Positions 1 through 12,833 of a stretch of 22,474 nucleotides of DNA are shown one piece after another. Both the position numbers and the translations under genes were made by a program. The number at the start of each line of letters is the position of its first letter. Position 1 is the stretch's first letter. This DNA comes from Reclinomonas americana ATCC 50394. Lineage: Eukaryota; Jakobida; Jakobea; Jakobida. The DNA lies in contig PS015538.1 in assembly GCA_048213135.1 (NCBI GenBank), forward strand, positions 1 to 22,474, read 5' to 3'. Under the pieces are notes generated by a model. That model saw nothing but the letters and a program-made list of their open reading frames with translations. It did no database searches and was not told where the DNA came from.

Positions 1-173
1 GGCGAAACGGAAATAGGTTGTATCTCTCGTGCAGAAGAGCGACGATAAAAGCAAAGGAGACTCTTTTACGCACGCAAAACGAATGAATACAGAGGAGGAA
101 ATAAGGGAACACAAGAGGCTCTCTCATGAAAGTAAACAGAAGAGCGACGAGAAAAACATATTCGCGCACGAAC
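1..173 (-). other. Intron of the TROVE gene, cut by the window edge
   Basis: Read on the minus strand, this stretch begins with the donor GTTCGT after the last visible exon and shows no convincing acceptor before the window ends. It holds two copies of the 12-mer GAAGAGCGACGA (34-45 and 139-150, plus strand). Confidence 0.55.
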
Positions 174-4898
<4,725 letters not shown>

Positions 4899-5576
4899 GA
4901 TGTGGTCGAGGTGGTGTGTCTGTGCGTTTGGTGACGCGCGGTCGGACGACTTGTGATGTTTCCGGCAAGGGCCGTCATGCCGGGAATGTGGGAGAACCGA
5001 CAAGGTGATCGGACGCCGCCATGACAATACCGACAGCCTTGGCACCAACGGTAACATGGATATGTGAGTGTGTCGTGCAGAAACTGAGACAGCTCGTCGA
5101 AATGAGGCGTTTCTGCATGAGAAATCACGACTTGTCACGTTGTTGCACGTGCACGTGTTTATGCATGTGGTGGCTTGGGGAAGATGCATAGAAAGAAGAG
5201 GTGCAGAACGAGAGATCAATATCGCTGGCGCTGCAACCCGGACTGGTACTCGCCAGCGCGATCGATCGCGATCGAAAGAATGTCTTGCATCGCTGCGCTG
5301 TGCACGCGCCCCACTCCCTGCAAGGACGAGATGAAAGACTGCTGCGGCGTTCTTATCCGCAGTCCGCGCAAGCGTGGCGAATCCGGATCCAGGAACGCGA
5401 CGGCCGCGCGCGGATCGATCGACGTCGGCACGAATTCGAACACGTGCACGAGCCCCATGAAGCTGCGTGTCACGCTCAGAGCGAAGCCTCTCTCTCCCCT
5501 CCCCTCCTCTCTCTCTCTCTCCCTCCCTCCCCCTCCGTCCCTGTCGTTGGACTTGAGCATCACGGAGCGTCGTCGA
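4899..5576. other. Divergent intergenic interval between the TROVE and WD40 genes
   Basis: This stretch must hold both promoters. It contains a self-complementary GATCGATCGCGATC-type stretch near 5259-5274 and a CT-rich tract at 5491-5540. It also has minus-strand open stretches with coding-like composition near 4985-5128 and 5216-5468, treated as a separate candidate. No TATA box or tRNA was seen. Confidence 0.5.
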
Positions 5577-5621
5577 ATGTCCTGCGTGCTTTCAACTGAT
5601 TTGATTAAACCCGCCCTCATC
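4983..5621 (-). CDS. Possible small unrecognised minus-strand gene (tentative)
   Basis: One open stretch, read leftward from about 5468, starts after a good acceptor (GACACGCAG) and has ordinary protein-like composition: MGLVHVFEFVPTS, then AVAFLDPDSPRLRGL, then MQDILSIAIDRAGEYQ, ending in TGA at 5216. An upstream ATG near 5621 (MRAGLIKSVES) could join it through a weak donor across the CT/GA tract. A third stretch near 5000-5060 reads HVTVGAKAVGIVMAASDHLV before a stop near 4983. The pieces can be joined in more than one way and I recognise no family. The 5' piece would overlap the start of the WD40 gene on the other strand. I report it as a candidate only; exon borders are approximate. Confidence 0.25.
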
Positions 5622-7010
5622 TTCGTGGAGATGGCGCTGACTGTCACCCCCGACTCACGTCACCTCATCACCGGCGGCTGCAATGTGGAGGCGTACTGCC
5701 TGGCCGACGGCTACGAATGGCCCGGCTATTTGCTCAGCGGCCACGGGAGCACAAGTGTGTTTGTGGTGGCGAGTCTCGACGCAGTAATCACCTTTGAGCC
5801 ATCGCAGAGACACTACTCGCCACCCATTCCCCGCGCGTGGTCACTCTCCGCACCCTCGTTCAAGTCGCGCGTGCTGCCAGATCCACTGCCGGACCGAATG
5901 CGCCAGTTGAAGTGCATGGCCATCACGCCAGACGAGAGTCGGCTGTTGGGTCTGCTGGTGACATCCGCGACGGTGGTGGCTTGGTCGCTGCTCGCCGCGT
6001 GCGAGGAGGAAGTCGAGTTTGAGGCAGACGGCGGTGCTCATGTCGAGCCCGGCGCTGTGGATCCCACGTTGCATACGCTGCCGCCTGCGCTCCTCGTGTC
6101 GCCCAACAGCCGCCATGCGGTCGCCTGTGACACCACTGGCGTGCTTCGTGTGTGGGACATTGCAAGTGGCACGCTCGTCCATCGCATTGTGTGGGCTACC
6201 GACGACCGCCGAGTGCCTTGCGTTGCGCGCTTGATCACGCCCGACAGCCGTTTTCTGGTGTGCAGCTACGACTCGTTCTCGCACACGATGGCCGTCTGGT
6301 CGCTGGAGACGGGCGAGCAAGTGGCGCTGTTGGACGAGACACAAGACGGTCCTCTCCATCGGTCGCTGGGCTACGTAAGTTTCGGCTACTGCCACGACGA
6401 CTGTGACGTGCGAGTGTGGACGCTGGAGGAGGAGGATGGCACGGGTGCGTGCGACTTTGTGTTTGACCGCAGCTTCTCTGGTCACAGCGCGCCTGTCACC
6501 AGCTTGGCCGTCGACAGTGGTGGACAGCTGGTGGTGAGTGCCAGTGTCGATGAGACAGTGCGCGTGTGGTCGCTGGTGAGCGGCGTGCAACTGCACTGCA
6601 TCTCCTGGCCGCAGTACAGACCGGGTTACATCACCGTGCCACGCGTGCGGATTTCGCCACATGATCGTCACGTGCTGATCGGCGGCTTCCACTCGGGGAA
6701 TGCGCTGGTGTGCGACTTTATGGCCAGAGCGGGTAGCCAGGTGGTGCAGCGAATCGACCGCACGGACCGCGAGTGTGAGGTGCTCAACAGCGTCGACGGC
6801 GAGTACGTGTTGATCCAAACCAGCACCTCTACGGTGATGTACGCAGCGGTGGCGGCACGAGCGCGTGCCGAGAAAAAGGCGGTGGCGACGGCTCTGGCGA
6901 TGGTGCACGAGATGCAAGACGAAAGCAACAGCGAGAGGTGCTTGGTGGAGATTGTGCTGCGTTGCTTTCTGCTGGAGGACGCGCAGGTGACGCTGCAGCG
7001 GTTGCGGTGA
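5577..7010 (+). CDS. WD40-repeat protein
   Basis: A single open frame of 477 residues from ATG 5577, with a second ATG at 5631 as a good alternative. Repeated blades have the form xTPDSRxLV...VWxLxxG: VTPDSRHLITGG near residue 20, VLRVWDIASGTLV near 185, ITPDSRFLVCSY near 220, and a canonical blade GHSAPVTSLAVDSGG followed by VRVWSLVSG near 300-330. Six or seven blades, one propeller, are likely. A charged, Ala-rich helical tail of about 55 residues follows (from about 422). WD40 propellers are protein-binding platforms; no catalytic domain is visible. The frame stays open upstream to 5175, but that part crosses a CT-rich tract and looks non-coding, so I start at 5577. A 5' exon could be missing. 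It is apparently intronless among intron-rich neighbours and divergent from the TROVE gene. Confidence 0.8.
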   Translation: MSCVLSTDLIKPALIFVEMALTVTPDSRHLITGGCNVEAYCLADGYEWPGYLLSGHGSTSVFVVASLDAVITFEPSQRHYSPPIPRAWSLSAPSFKSRVLPDPLPDRMRQLKCMAITPDESRLLGLLVTSATVVAWSLLAACEEEVEFEADGGAHVEPGAVDPTLHTLPPALLVSPNSRHAVACDTTGVLRVWDIASGTLVHRIVWATDDRRVPCVARLITPDSRFLVCSYDSFSHTMAVWSLETGEQVALLDETQDGPLHRSLGYVSFGYCHDDCDVRVWTLEEEDGTGACDFVFDRSFSGHSAPVTSLAVDSGGQLVVSASVDETVRVWSLVSGVQLHCISWPQYRPGYITVPRVRISPHDRHVLIGGFHSGNALVCDFMARAGSQVVQRIDRTDRECEVLNSVDGEYVLIQTSTSTVMYAAVAARARAEKKAVATALAMVHEMQDESNSERCLVEIVLRCFLLEDAQVTLQRLR

Positions 7011-7044
7011 CAGAGCCAGCATGCATTGGGTTGTCACCGTCCCT

Positions 7045-7096
7045 TGTGCTCGCTCAAGATGGTGATCATCATGCAGCTGTGTTGCTGTTTGGATTT
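7045..7096 (+). repeat. Dispersed repeat, copy 1
   Basis: Contains the core GATGGTGATCATCATGCAG preceded by a GTGCTCGCTC block and followed by CTGTGTTGCTGTTTGGA. It shares this order with copy 4 at 12583-12661, almost identical apart from a 2-bp insertion. It lies about 35 bp after the WD40 stop codon. Confidence 0.75.
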
Positions 7097-7268
7097 GCAG
7101 AAGATGGGCATTGAGAGCGGCCGAGTGGTGGACAGGTGCGATCCTGCGGGCGGAGAAGGCCAGCTGCAGAGACAGGCAAATAGAGCAACGCCCGGATAGT
7201 ATTGTTTTACGCACTGGAGTGACGCTCCACGTTGGCGTGGCACACAACTAATTGCAGCTCCGTCATCA

Positions 7269-7325
7269 TTTCTCGTTTTATTCGTGATGTTTTGTTTCTG
7301 GTGCTCTCTCGATGGTGATCATCAC
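7269..7325 (+). repeat. Dispersed repeat, copy 2
   Basis: Starts TTTCTCGTTTTATTCGTGATGT, then TTTCTGGTGCTCTCTCGATG and GTGATCATCAC. It matches the left and central blocks of copy 4 but lacks the right (GCAGCTGTTGCTG) block. Confidence 0.75.
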
Positions 7326-7369
7326 GGGTGAAGATCGCAGATCTCGACTTGTTCGGAGCTCCGAAAGTG

Positions 7370-7400
<31 letters not shown>

Positions 7401-7708
7401 GGAACCTGCGCTGCCTTAAGACTGGTGTTTGTGTTGATGCTTTGGATACGGTTGAACTTGGTCATGAAGACAGCTGTTTCTTGTTGGTGAATGAATTTGT
7501 TGTTGTAATTGTTCGCTGCGCGCGCATGCGCGTGCTGGCTGGCGCAAAATGTTTTAGCAAAGGCGCTGTTGACAAACGCAATGGTGCAAAAACGACGCTT
7601 GGGGTGGTCAGTTGCCCGAAGGCAGCGGCGTTGTTGCGGGCGTCTGTCTTCGCAGTCGTTCGAATTCGAATTCCTGACTCGTCTTGCGACAACCATTTGC
7701 CGCCATCC

Positions 7709-7771
7709 TTTCTCGCTTTTTACTTGATGTCTCACTTTCTGATGGTAATCATCATGCAGGGTTGTTGCTGG
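7709..7771 (+). repeat. Dispersed repeat, copy 3
   Basis: Starts TTTCTCGCTTTTTACTTGATGT, then CTCACTTTCTGATGGTAATC and ATCATGCAGGGTTGTTGCTGG. It has all three blocks, with a deletion of about 12 bp between the TTTCT and GATGG blocks. It ends about 255 bp before the coatomer zeta start codon. Confidence 0.7.
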
Positions 7772-7997
7772 CCAACGAACTTCGCTTGGACAACCACGCG
7801 TCCTTCAGCGTGTCCCGACGCACAGTTGCCACCGATCTTGCCACCTGTCGTGCGCGAACACCTCTCTCTCTCTCTCCCTGCCTCTGTGTGTGCGTGTGTG
7901 TGTCTCTGTTCCCGCGCGCGCGTGTGTTCATTACCATGTAAGTCACACACACAATGACACACTTCGCGCCATGTCACACTCGTTCATTTTCGTTCAA

Positions 7998-8018
7998 ACA
8001 CACACACACACACACACA
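7998..8018 (+). repeat. (CA)n microsatellite just before the coatomer zeta start
   Basis: About ten CA dinucleotides ending 7 bp before the ATG at 8026, so probably within the 5' untranslated region or core promoter. Confidence 0.8.
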
Positions 8019-8025
8019 GAGAAGA

Positions 8026-8307
8026 ATGGACGTTGTCTCTGCGATCATCCTCATGGATGACAAGGGCAACAAGGTGTACGGCAAGTACATGAGCAGTGAC
8101 TTGGCGAGTGCGAAGAAGCAGCTGGAGTTTGAGCGAGATATCTTCAAGAAGACTGCGCGGTTGGCCACCGCCAGGCAGGATGGTGAGCGAGCGAGCGGGG
8201 GAGAGAGAGAGGAGGGTGGGTGGGGGTGGGGCGGAGNNNNNNNNNNNNNNNNNNNNNNNNNNNNNNNNNNNNNNNNNNNNNNNNNNNNNNNNNNNNNNNN
8301 NNNTTCT

Positions 8308-8361
<54 letters not shown>

Positions 8362-9413
8362 TTCTGTTTTCTGCCTTGCTCCCTTCCTGGTTGTTTGCTC
8401 TCTGCGTCGGAACCCTGTCTTCGCTTTTCTCCATCTTCTTGAGAAGCAACGCGAGACTGGGAGTGCTCACTTTGACGCTTGCCTTTCACCTCCCGCTCAC
8501 TCACTCTGCCTGACTTTCCCTCTCTCACTCACTCACTCTCCGCCTCTGCTGCCTTTTCCCTCCGCTCTTTCCCCATCGACTGAAAAATCGAGGGTCCCTC
8601 TGCCTCTATCTCTGTCTCTGTCTCCTTCTGCCTCGGTCTTCTACTTATCTCCTTCCTGTTCCGTTTATTTGCTCGCTGAATCGGCTGTCTTTAGCTCATT
8701 CACCCATCAACTGTAGAAGAAATGAAAGACTGGGAGTGCATGTGCCTTGATTCCTCCCGCTCACTCGCTCACTCTTCTCTCTCTCTCTCCCTCACTGTCC
8801 CCTCCTAACTAATATCTCTCCTCTGCGTCCTCCCTCCCCTTCGCCTCACTTCTTCTTCTCTCTCTCTCACTTCTCCCTCTCAGTGGAGATCCTGCCGATG
8901 AAGGAGCACACGGTGGTCTTCCGCTTCGAGAACGACCTGATGTTCTTCGTGGTCGGCTCGGCGACTGCGAATGAGGTGTTGCTGCAGATGGTGGTCAGCG
9001 GGTGGCACGAGGCCGCTTGCAATGTGTTGAGGTTGTGTACGAAATCCCTCTCTCGCTGTTGTGGCTTTGAATACTGTCTCTCATTGCCCCTTCCCCTTCC
9101 TCAGCAACCAAGTGGACCGGAGAACGGTGCTGGAGAACCTGGAGTATGTGATTCTCATTATCGACGAGATGGTGGACGACGGGTGAGCTGAAAAGGCACT
9201 TGCGCTGCACTGGGTGACCTCTCCTCAACCCTCTCTCTTTCCCCCATTCTCAGCGTGCTGCTCGAGATCGACCCGGTGGTGGTCATGCAGCGAGTGATTC
9301 TCGATGAGAGACCCGCCAGTGCTGCGGGTGCGGGTGGCGGCTCTGCCGACATGACGCTGGCGGAGGCCTTTGAGCAGGCCAAGGCCACCTTCCGCAAGAC
9401 GTTCCTTCGATGA
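8026..9413 (+). CDS. COPZ: Coatomer subunit zeta (COPI coat)
   Basis: Four exons in phase: 8026-8182, 8884-9031, 9105-9182 and 9254-9413 (stop TGA 9411-9413), giving 180 residues, close to the usual size of about 177. The N-terminus reads MDVVSAIILMDDKGNKVYGK, followed by FRFENDLMFFVVGSATANEV and VLENLEYVILIIDEMVDDG; this is the longin-like fold and order of zeta-COP. The C-terminus VVVMQRVILDE also fits. Zeta pairs with gamma-COP in the coat adaptor subcomplex on Golgi membranes and serves retrograde Golgi-to-ER transport. Donors are GTGAGC, GTTGTG and GTGAGC. Intron 1 is large (701 nt) because of repeats and a gap; introns 2 and 3 are 73 and 71 nt. The gene is convergent with the RING-TLDc gene, 215 bp away. 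Confidence 0.95.
8237..8303. other. Assembly gap (67 N)
   Basis: Lies inside intron 1 of the coatomer zeta gene, followed by a (CT)n run at 8306-8360. Confidence 0.99.
8360..8880 (+). repeat. Diverged tandem duplication inside coatomer zeta intron 1
   Basis: Two related units with a period of about 270 bp. Landmarks recur in the same order: CCTTCCTG at 8382 and 8651, TTTGCTC then TCGG about 10-25 bp later, GACTGGGAGTG at 8455 and 8728, and CTCCCGCTCACTC after that. A gap and (CT)n precede the first unit, so more copies may be missing. Confidence 0.65.
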
Positions 9414-9628
9414 AAACATGAGAGGGTGGTGGTGTGCCACACCGAGAGCACAAATTATGCCTGTCGTGGGCTGTGAGTGAAGGGAAGGATGAGAAACACA
9501 ACAACTGAAGTCCGGGATGCATAGAGAAAGGCGCCCATGCACACTTCCTCAGTCAAACACGCCTTCTATTCCTCTTCTTCTCCCATTATAATGGTGCTTT
9601 CGCGGAAATGACAGGAGAAGACTGTGTT
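9414..9628. other. Convergent 3' interval
   Basis: 215 bp shared by the 3' ends of the coatomer zeta (+) and RING-TLDc (-) genes. I see no gene in it. Confidence 0.6.
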
Positions 9629-11518
9629 TCACTCAACGAGGAAGACTTCGTAGTCTGCCACTTGGAAGTTCTTCGATCCCATCAGTGTCGTGTTGTCACC
9701 TGCTGCACCGTCTGTGCTCTGATAGTTCTGGGGAAGGTTACTCCAGCTGCAGTTGTTGCTGTTGCAGTTGTCAAACAAGCAAATATCGGAACCGCCGAAG
9801 ACAGGTCCATATGAAGAAGAGTATTGAACGGCATTCTGCTTCTTATCGCCCTTCAGTGCAAAGCGTCGCGCACTCGCACCACTCCACGATGCCGAAAACA
9901 AGAAGCTGGTGCCGGATGGATCGGCGCCCCACCCACCAGCAGAAGTCCACGAGACAGGCGTGTACCCGCCACACACTCGCCCCATCAACGACTTGACCAA
10001 GACCAGCGTCGCTCTGCGCACAGTCCCTCATCCATCACCCACTGAACACAACAAGCTCACTCTTCCTCCAATCACTCACCCGCGCTTGTCACATTTCTGA
10101 TGGAATGTGGTTGCGTCAAACCCATCTCGACTGCCCTTGAACAGCAACGTCAACTTGGGCACACTCCCGCCGCTGCCTCGCGCCTGCTGTACCCACTGCA
10201 GCACCACTCGTGCATCCGCCACACTCAGCAGACCGCTCTTCTGTATCTCCGCTCGCTCTCGCTCCTCTCGTTCCCTGGCCAACCGCTCCCGCTCCTCACG
10301 CTCTCTGGCCTGCCGCTCGCGTTCAGCCGCTTCACGTTCCTGGATCGCTCGTTCGCGCATCTCCAACGGCTCAAAACGGGCGAGCAGCTGCAGATAACAA
10401 GGGACAGAGTGAGAAAGAGAGGCGATGGACTTAAATGAACCACCGGCATTCACACAACACACCTCAGCAACACCTCTCTCGAGGGTTTCCCGCATGCGCC
10501 GCTCTGCGACCAGTTGCTCAGTGCACAGGGCAATGCGCTCATTCGCGGATTGCTCCTCGCGAGTCAATCGCTCCTCAAGAAGTCGCCTTGCTTGCTGCTC
10601 AGTGGCCAGTCGCTCATCCGCAACTCGGATATCAACTTGTCTCGCCTCTCTCTCCTGAGCCACCATCTGCGACAGCTCTCGCACTCGGCCATGCAGCTGC
10701 GCACACAAACGTGAGCCACATCAGCTGCATGAATTGGCCAGCAGCATCAATAATCACCTCTCGCAGCGGTCGCTCCATTCGCAACACATCACACACTCGC
10801 TCGTGCTCCTCCCTCTCGCCAACAATACCACGCCATCCACACCCCAGTTCACCACCACGACACACTGTGTGCTGCAGTCGGCATTCCGTTTCTGCCTCGA
10901 GAGACACAACATCAGTGTCATGACAGCACTTCTCTCCTTCACAGCACACTCACCAAGATGCCGCTGCATCTCCGCCAGTGAACACTGCTGCTGGCATCCA
11001 CGCGGACACGCTCGCATGCATCCACTCCAGCTGTGCTCCACCATCTCGCACAGCGCCAGCTTCGCTCCACAACCGAGTGGACACTCTCGCAAGCATCCAC
11101 TCCACTCATGCTCTGCCGTGCGATCCAGTGTCATTTGCTGTCCACATCTTTCGCATGCATACGGACACTGCGTGAGGCCATGTGTGCGGTAATAGTCGCC
11201 CACCGTCTGCTCGTCCACAGTGAGGAGAGAGAAAAGCAAGACGATCGACTCTCCATGACAATGCGAACCATGGGTGCGTGGCATAGCGGGCATGCAATCT
11301 GTGGTGCGTCAAGTCAACATCACTGGCAACATGCATACATCAACAAACAACACGCAACTTTCACATTGCGGTACGTCAGCAGGATCTTCGGCAGAGCCTG
11401 GTGCAGAGTGGCCAGTGACGTGACTCCATCGCCACACAGATCCGCTCCAGCCTCCGTCACATGCTCACTGACGCATGAATGCCCAACAGAGGAGAAAGTC
11501 AGTGCACAGCTTGCTCTC

Positions 11519-11557
<39 letters not shown>

Positions 11558-12184
11558 CTCACCGACATACATAATGCAGCCCGCTGGCACACAACACGAA
11601 ATCCGGAGCACACAGATCCTGCAGCGCACACAGAGAGTGAGTATCATCAGTGCTCTCTCTCTCTCTCTCTCNNNNNNNNNNNNNNNNNNNNNNNNNNNNN
11701 NNNNNNNNNNNNNNNNNNNNNNNNNNNNNNNNNNNNNNNNNNNNNNNNNNNNNNNNNNNNNNNNNNNNNNNNNNNNNNNNNNNNNNNNNNNNNNNNNNNN
11801 NNNNNNNNNNNNNNNNNNNNNNNNNNNNNNNNNNNNNNNNNNNNNNNNNNNNNNNNNNNNNNNNNNNNNNNNNNNNNNNNNNNNNNNNNNNNNNNNNNNN
11901 NNNNNNNNNNNNNNNNNNNNNNNNNNNNNNNNNNNNNNNNNNNNNNNNNNNNNNNNNNNNNNNNNNNNNNNNNNNNNNNNNNNNNNNNNNNNNNNNNNNN
12001 NNNNNNNNNNNNNNNNNNNNNNNNNNNNNNNNNNNNNNNNNNNNNNNNNNNNNNNNNNNNNNNNNNNNNNNNNNNNNNNNNNNNNNNNNNNNNNNNNNNN
12101 NNNNNNNNNNNNNNNNNNNNNNNNNNNNNNNNNNNNNNNNNNNNNNNNNNNNNNNNNNNNNNNNNNNNNNNNNNNNNNNNNNNN

Positions 12185-12217
<33 letters not shown>

Positions 12218-12561
12218 ACACTCACCAAGCACACTGGACACAGATACTCGTCCGCCAACACTCTTGACTCCTCCGCCACATTCTCCATCCACAAACGTGG
12301 TGGCTGTGCATCCTTCTCTCCCACTTCTGAAGGGCGGCGACGATGCACAGCGCGCACCACACAAAACTCGTGTTGTTCCTCATCGCTGAGTCGCATCACT
12401 TGCTGCTCGAGAACAATCTGGCTGTCATCCTCTGCAGCAATAGGAGGAGGAGGAAGAGGAGCAGCGGATCCACTGCCTTCTCCTCCACTGCCTCCCACGT
12501 GCGCGTCTTCAAAACCCATTCGCCACTGTTCTTGTCCCGTAGCAGCGTTTTGTCGGGACAT
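9629..12561 (-). CDS. RING / TRAF-type zinc finger / coiled-coil / TLDc protein
   Basis: Nine exons, every junction in phase: 12561-12226, 11618-11563, 11467-11365, 11298-11269, 11206-10954, 10891-10758, 10696-10463, 10387-10080 and 10013-9629, giving 612 residues. A RING-like finger spans about 108-171: CPVC, then LCASGLHYVCREH, then CPLC on a 30-nt exon. TRAF-type zinc fingers follow (about 185-290), with CPYACERCG, CPLGCG, CPRGCQ and CGW spaced by EHxxxxC motifs. A Glu/Arg heptad-rich coiled coil spans about 305-440 with repeated RERxERxRLAxER. A TLDc domain (about 460-612) begins LLFKGSRDGFDATTFHQKCD and contains VCGGYTPVSW, YGPVFGG and NFQVADYEVF. By family knowledge RING plus TRAF fingers suggests an E3 ubiquitin ligase, and TLDc domains (OXR1, NCOA7) bind the V-ATPase. 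The first exon is Gly/Pro/Ala-rich. The frame stays open upstream to an ATG at 12615, but that part is a dispersed repeat, so I start at 12561. Confidence 0.85.
11514..11554. repeat. (CT)n microsatellite in an intron
   Basis: A TC dinucleotide run within the 95-nt intron between exons 2 and 3 of the RING-TLDc gene. On the sense strand it reads GA. Confidence 0.85.
11619..12225. repeat. Expanded first intron of the RING-TLDc gene
   Basis: Runs from donor GTGAGT (12225) to acceptor CAG (11619). CT dinucleotide runs at 11653-11671 and 12185-12213 flank a 513-base gap. The exons join in phase 0 and give a sensible RING spacing (10 residues between the second and third ligand), so no hidden exon is required. 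Confidence 0.85.
11672..12184. other. Assembly gap (513 N)
   Basis: A gap inside a (CT)n tract in the first intron of the RING-TLDc gene. Confidence 0.99.
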
Positions 12562-12582
12562 GCGTCTTCCTACAACTACTAA

Positions 12583-12661
12583 TCCAAACAGCAACAGCTG
12601 CATGATGATCACCATCTCGAGTGAGCACCAGAAACTCAGACATCACGGAGAAAACGAGAAA
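12583..12661 (-). repeat. Dispersed repeat, copy 4 (most complete, inverted)
   Basis: Read on the minus strand it contains, in order, TTTCTCGTTTTCTCCGTGAT, GTCTGAGTTTCTGGTGCTCA, CTCGAGATGGTGATCATCAT and GCAGCTGTTGCTGTTTGGA. It ends 21 bp before the ATG chosen for the RING-TLDc gene, so it lies in that gene's promoter or 5' untranslated region. Its ATGGTGATCATCATGCAG would read MVIIMQ in frame with the gene. Confidence 0.75.
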
Positions 12662-12716
12662 AAGACGAGATGGCTAATGCTGGCGTTTCTGCAAGAGAAA
12701 CCACCGCTCGTGACAA

Positions 12717-12730
12717 GCATATATATATGC
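12717..12730. promoter_or_regulatory. AT-rich palindrome
   Basis: GCATATATATATGC is perfectly self-complementary. It is the most AT-rich spot in the 272-bp spacer between the RING-TLDc start and the end of the next minus-strand gene, about 155 bp upstream of the former. It could act as a TATA-like element or be chance; nothing else supports a role. Confidence 0.25.
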
Positions 12731-12833
12731 ATGGATTTGACGCTTGACTGCTTACTTCTCAGTGGTACCCATTGTCATCCCTCCTCCTCCTCCTTCATCA
12801 CCCACGCAGGATACACAGGCATTGCTGTTCAGA

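Larger units (their letters stand above)
7011..8025. other. Intergenic interval with three dispersed repeat copies
   Basis: A kilobase between the WD40 stop and the coatomer zeta start. It contains three copies of a dispersed repeat (listed separately), a (CA)n run at 7370-7399, alternating CG/CA purine-pyrimidine stretches near 7521-7535 and 7911-7925, CT tracts near 7861-7880, and (CA)n at 7998-8018. The open frames here are built from these repeats and have no recognisable domain. No tRNA or other RNA gene was seen. Confidence 0.6.

Noticed and set aside
5841-7247. Minus-strand frame of 468 residues opposite the WD40 gene
   Set aside because: It is a shadow of the WD40 frame; the plus strand has clear repeated WD blades.
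7511-7540. Alternating CG/CA stretches as a possible Z-DNA regulatory element
   Set aside because: Similar stretches occur throughout the non-coding DNA of the window; nothing ties this one to a function.
7658-7667. GTTCGAATTC resembling a tRNA B box
   Set aside because: No A box at the right distance and no cloverleaf could be folded around it.
7328-7957. Plus-strand frame of 209 residues in the intergenic interval
   Set aside because: It begins with a His-Thr run from (CA)n, contains a dispersed repeat copy, and has no recognisable domain or splice support.
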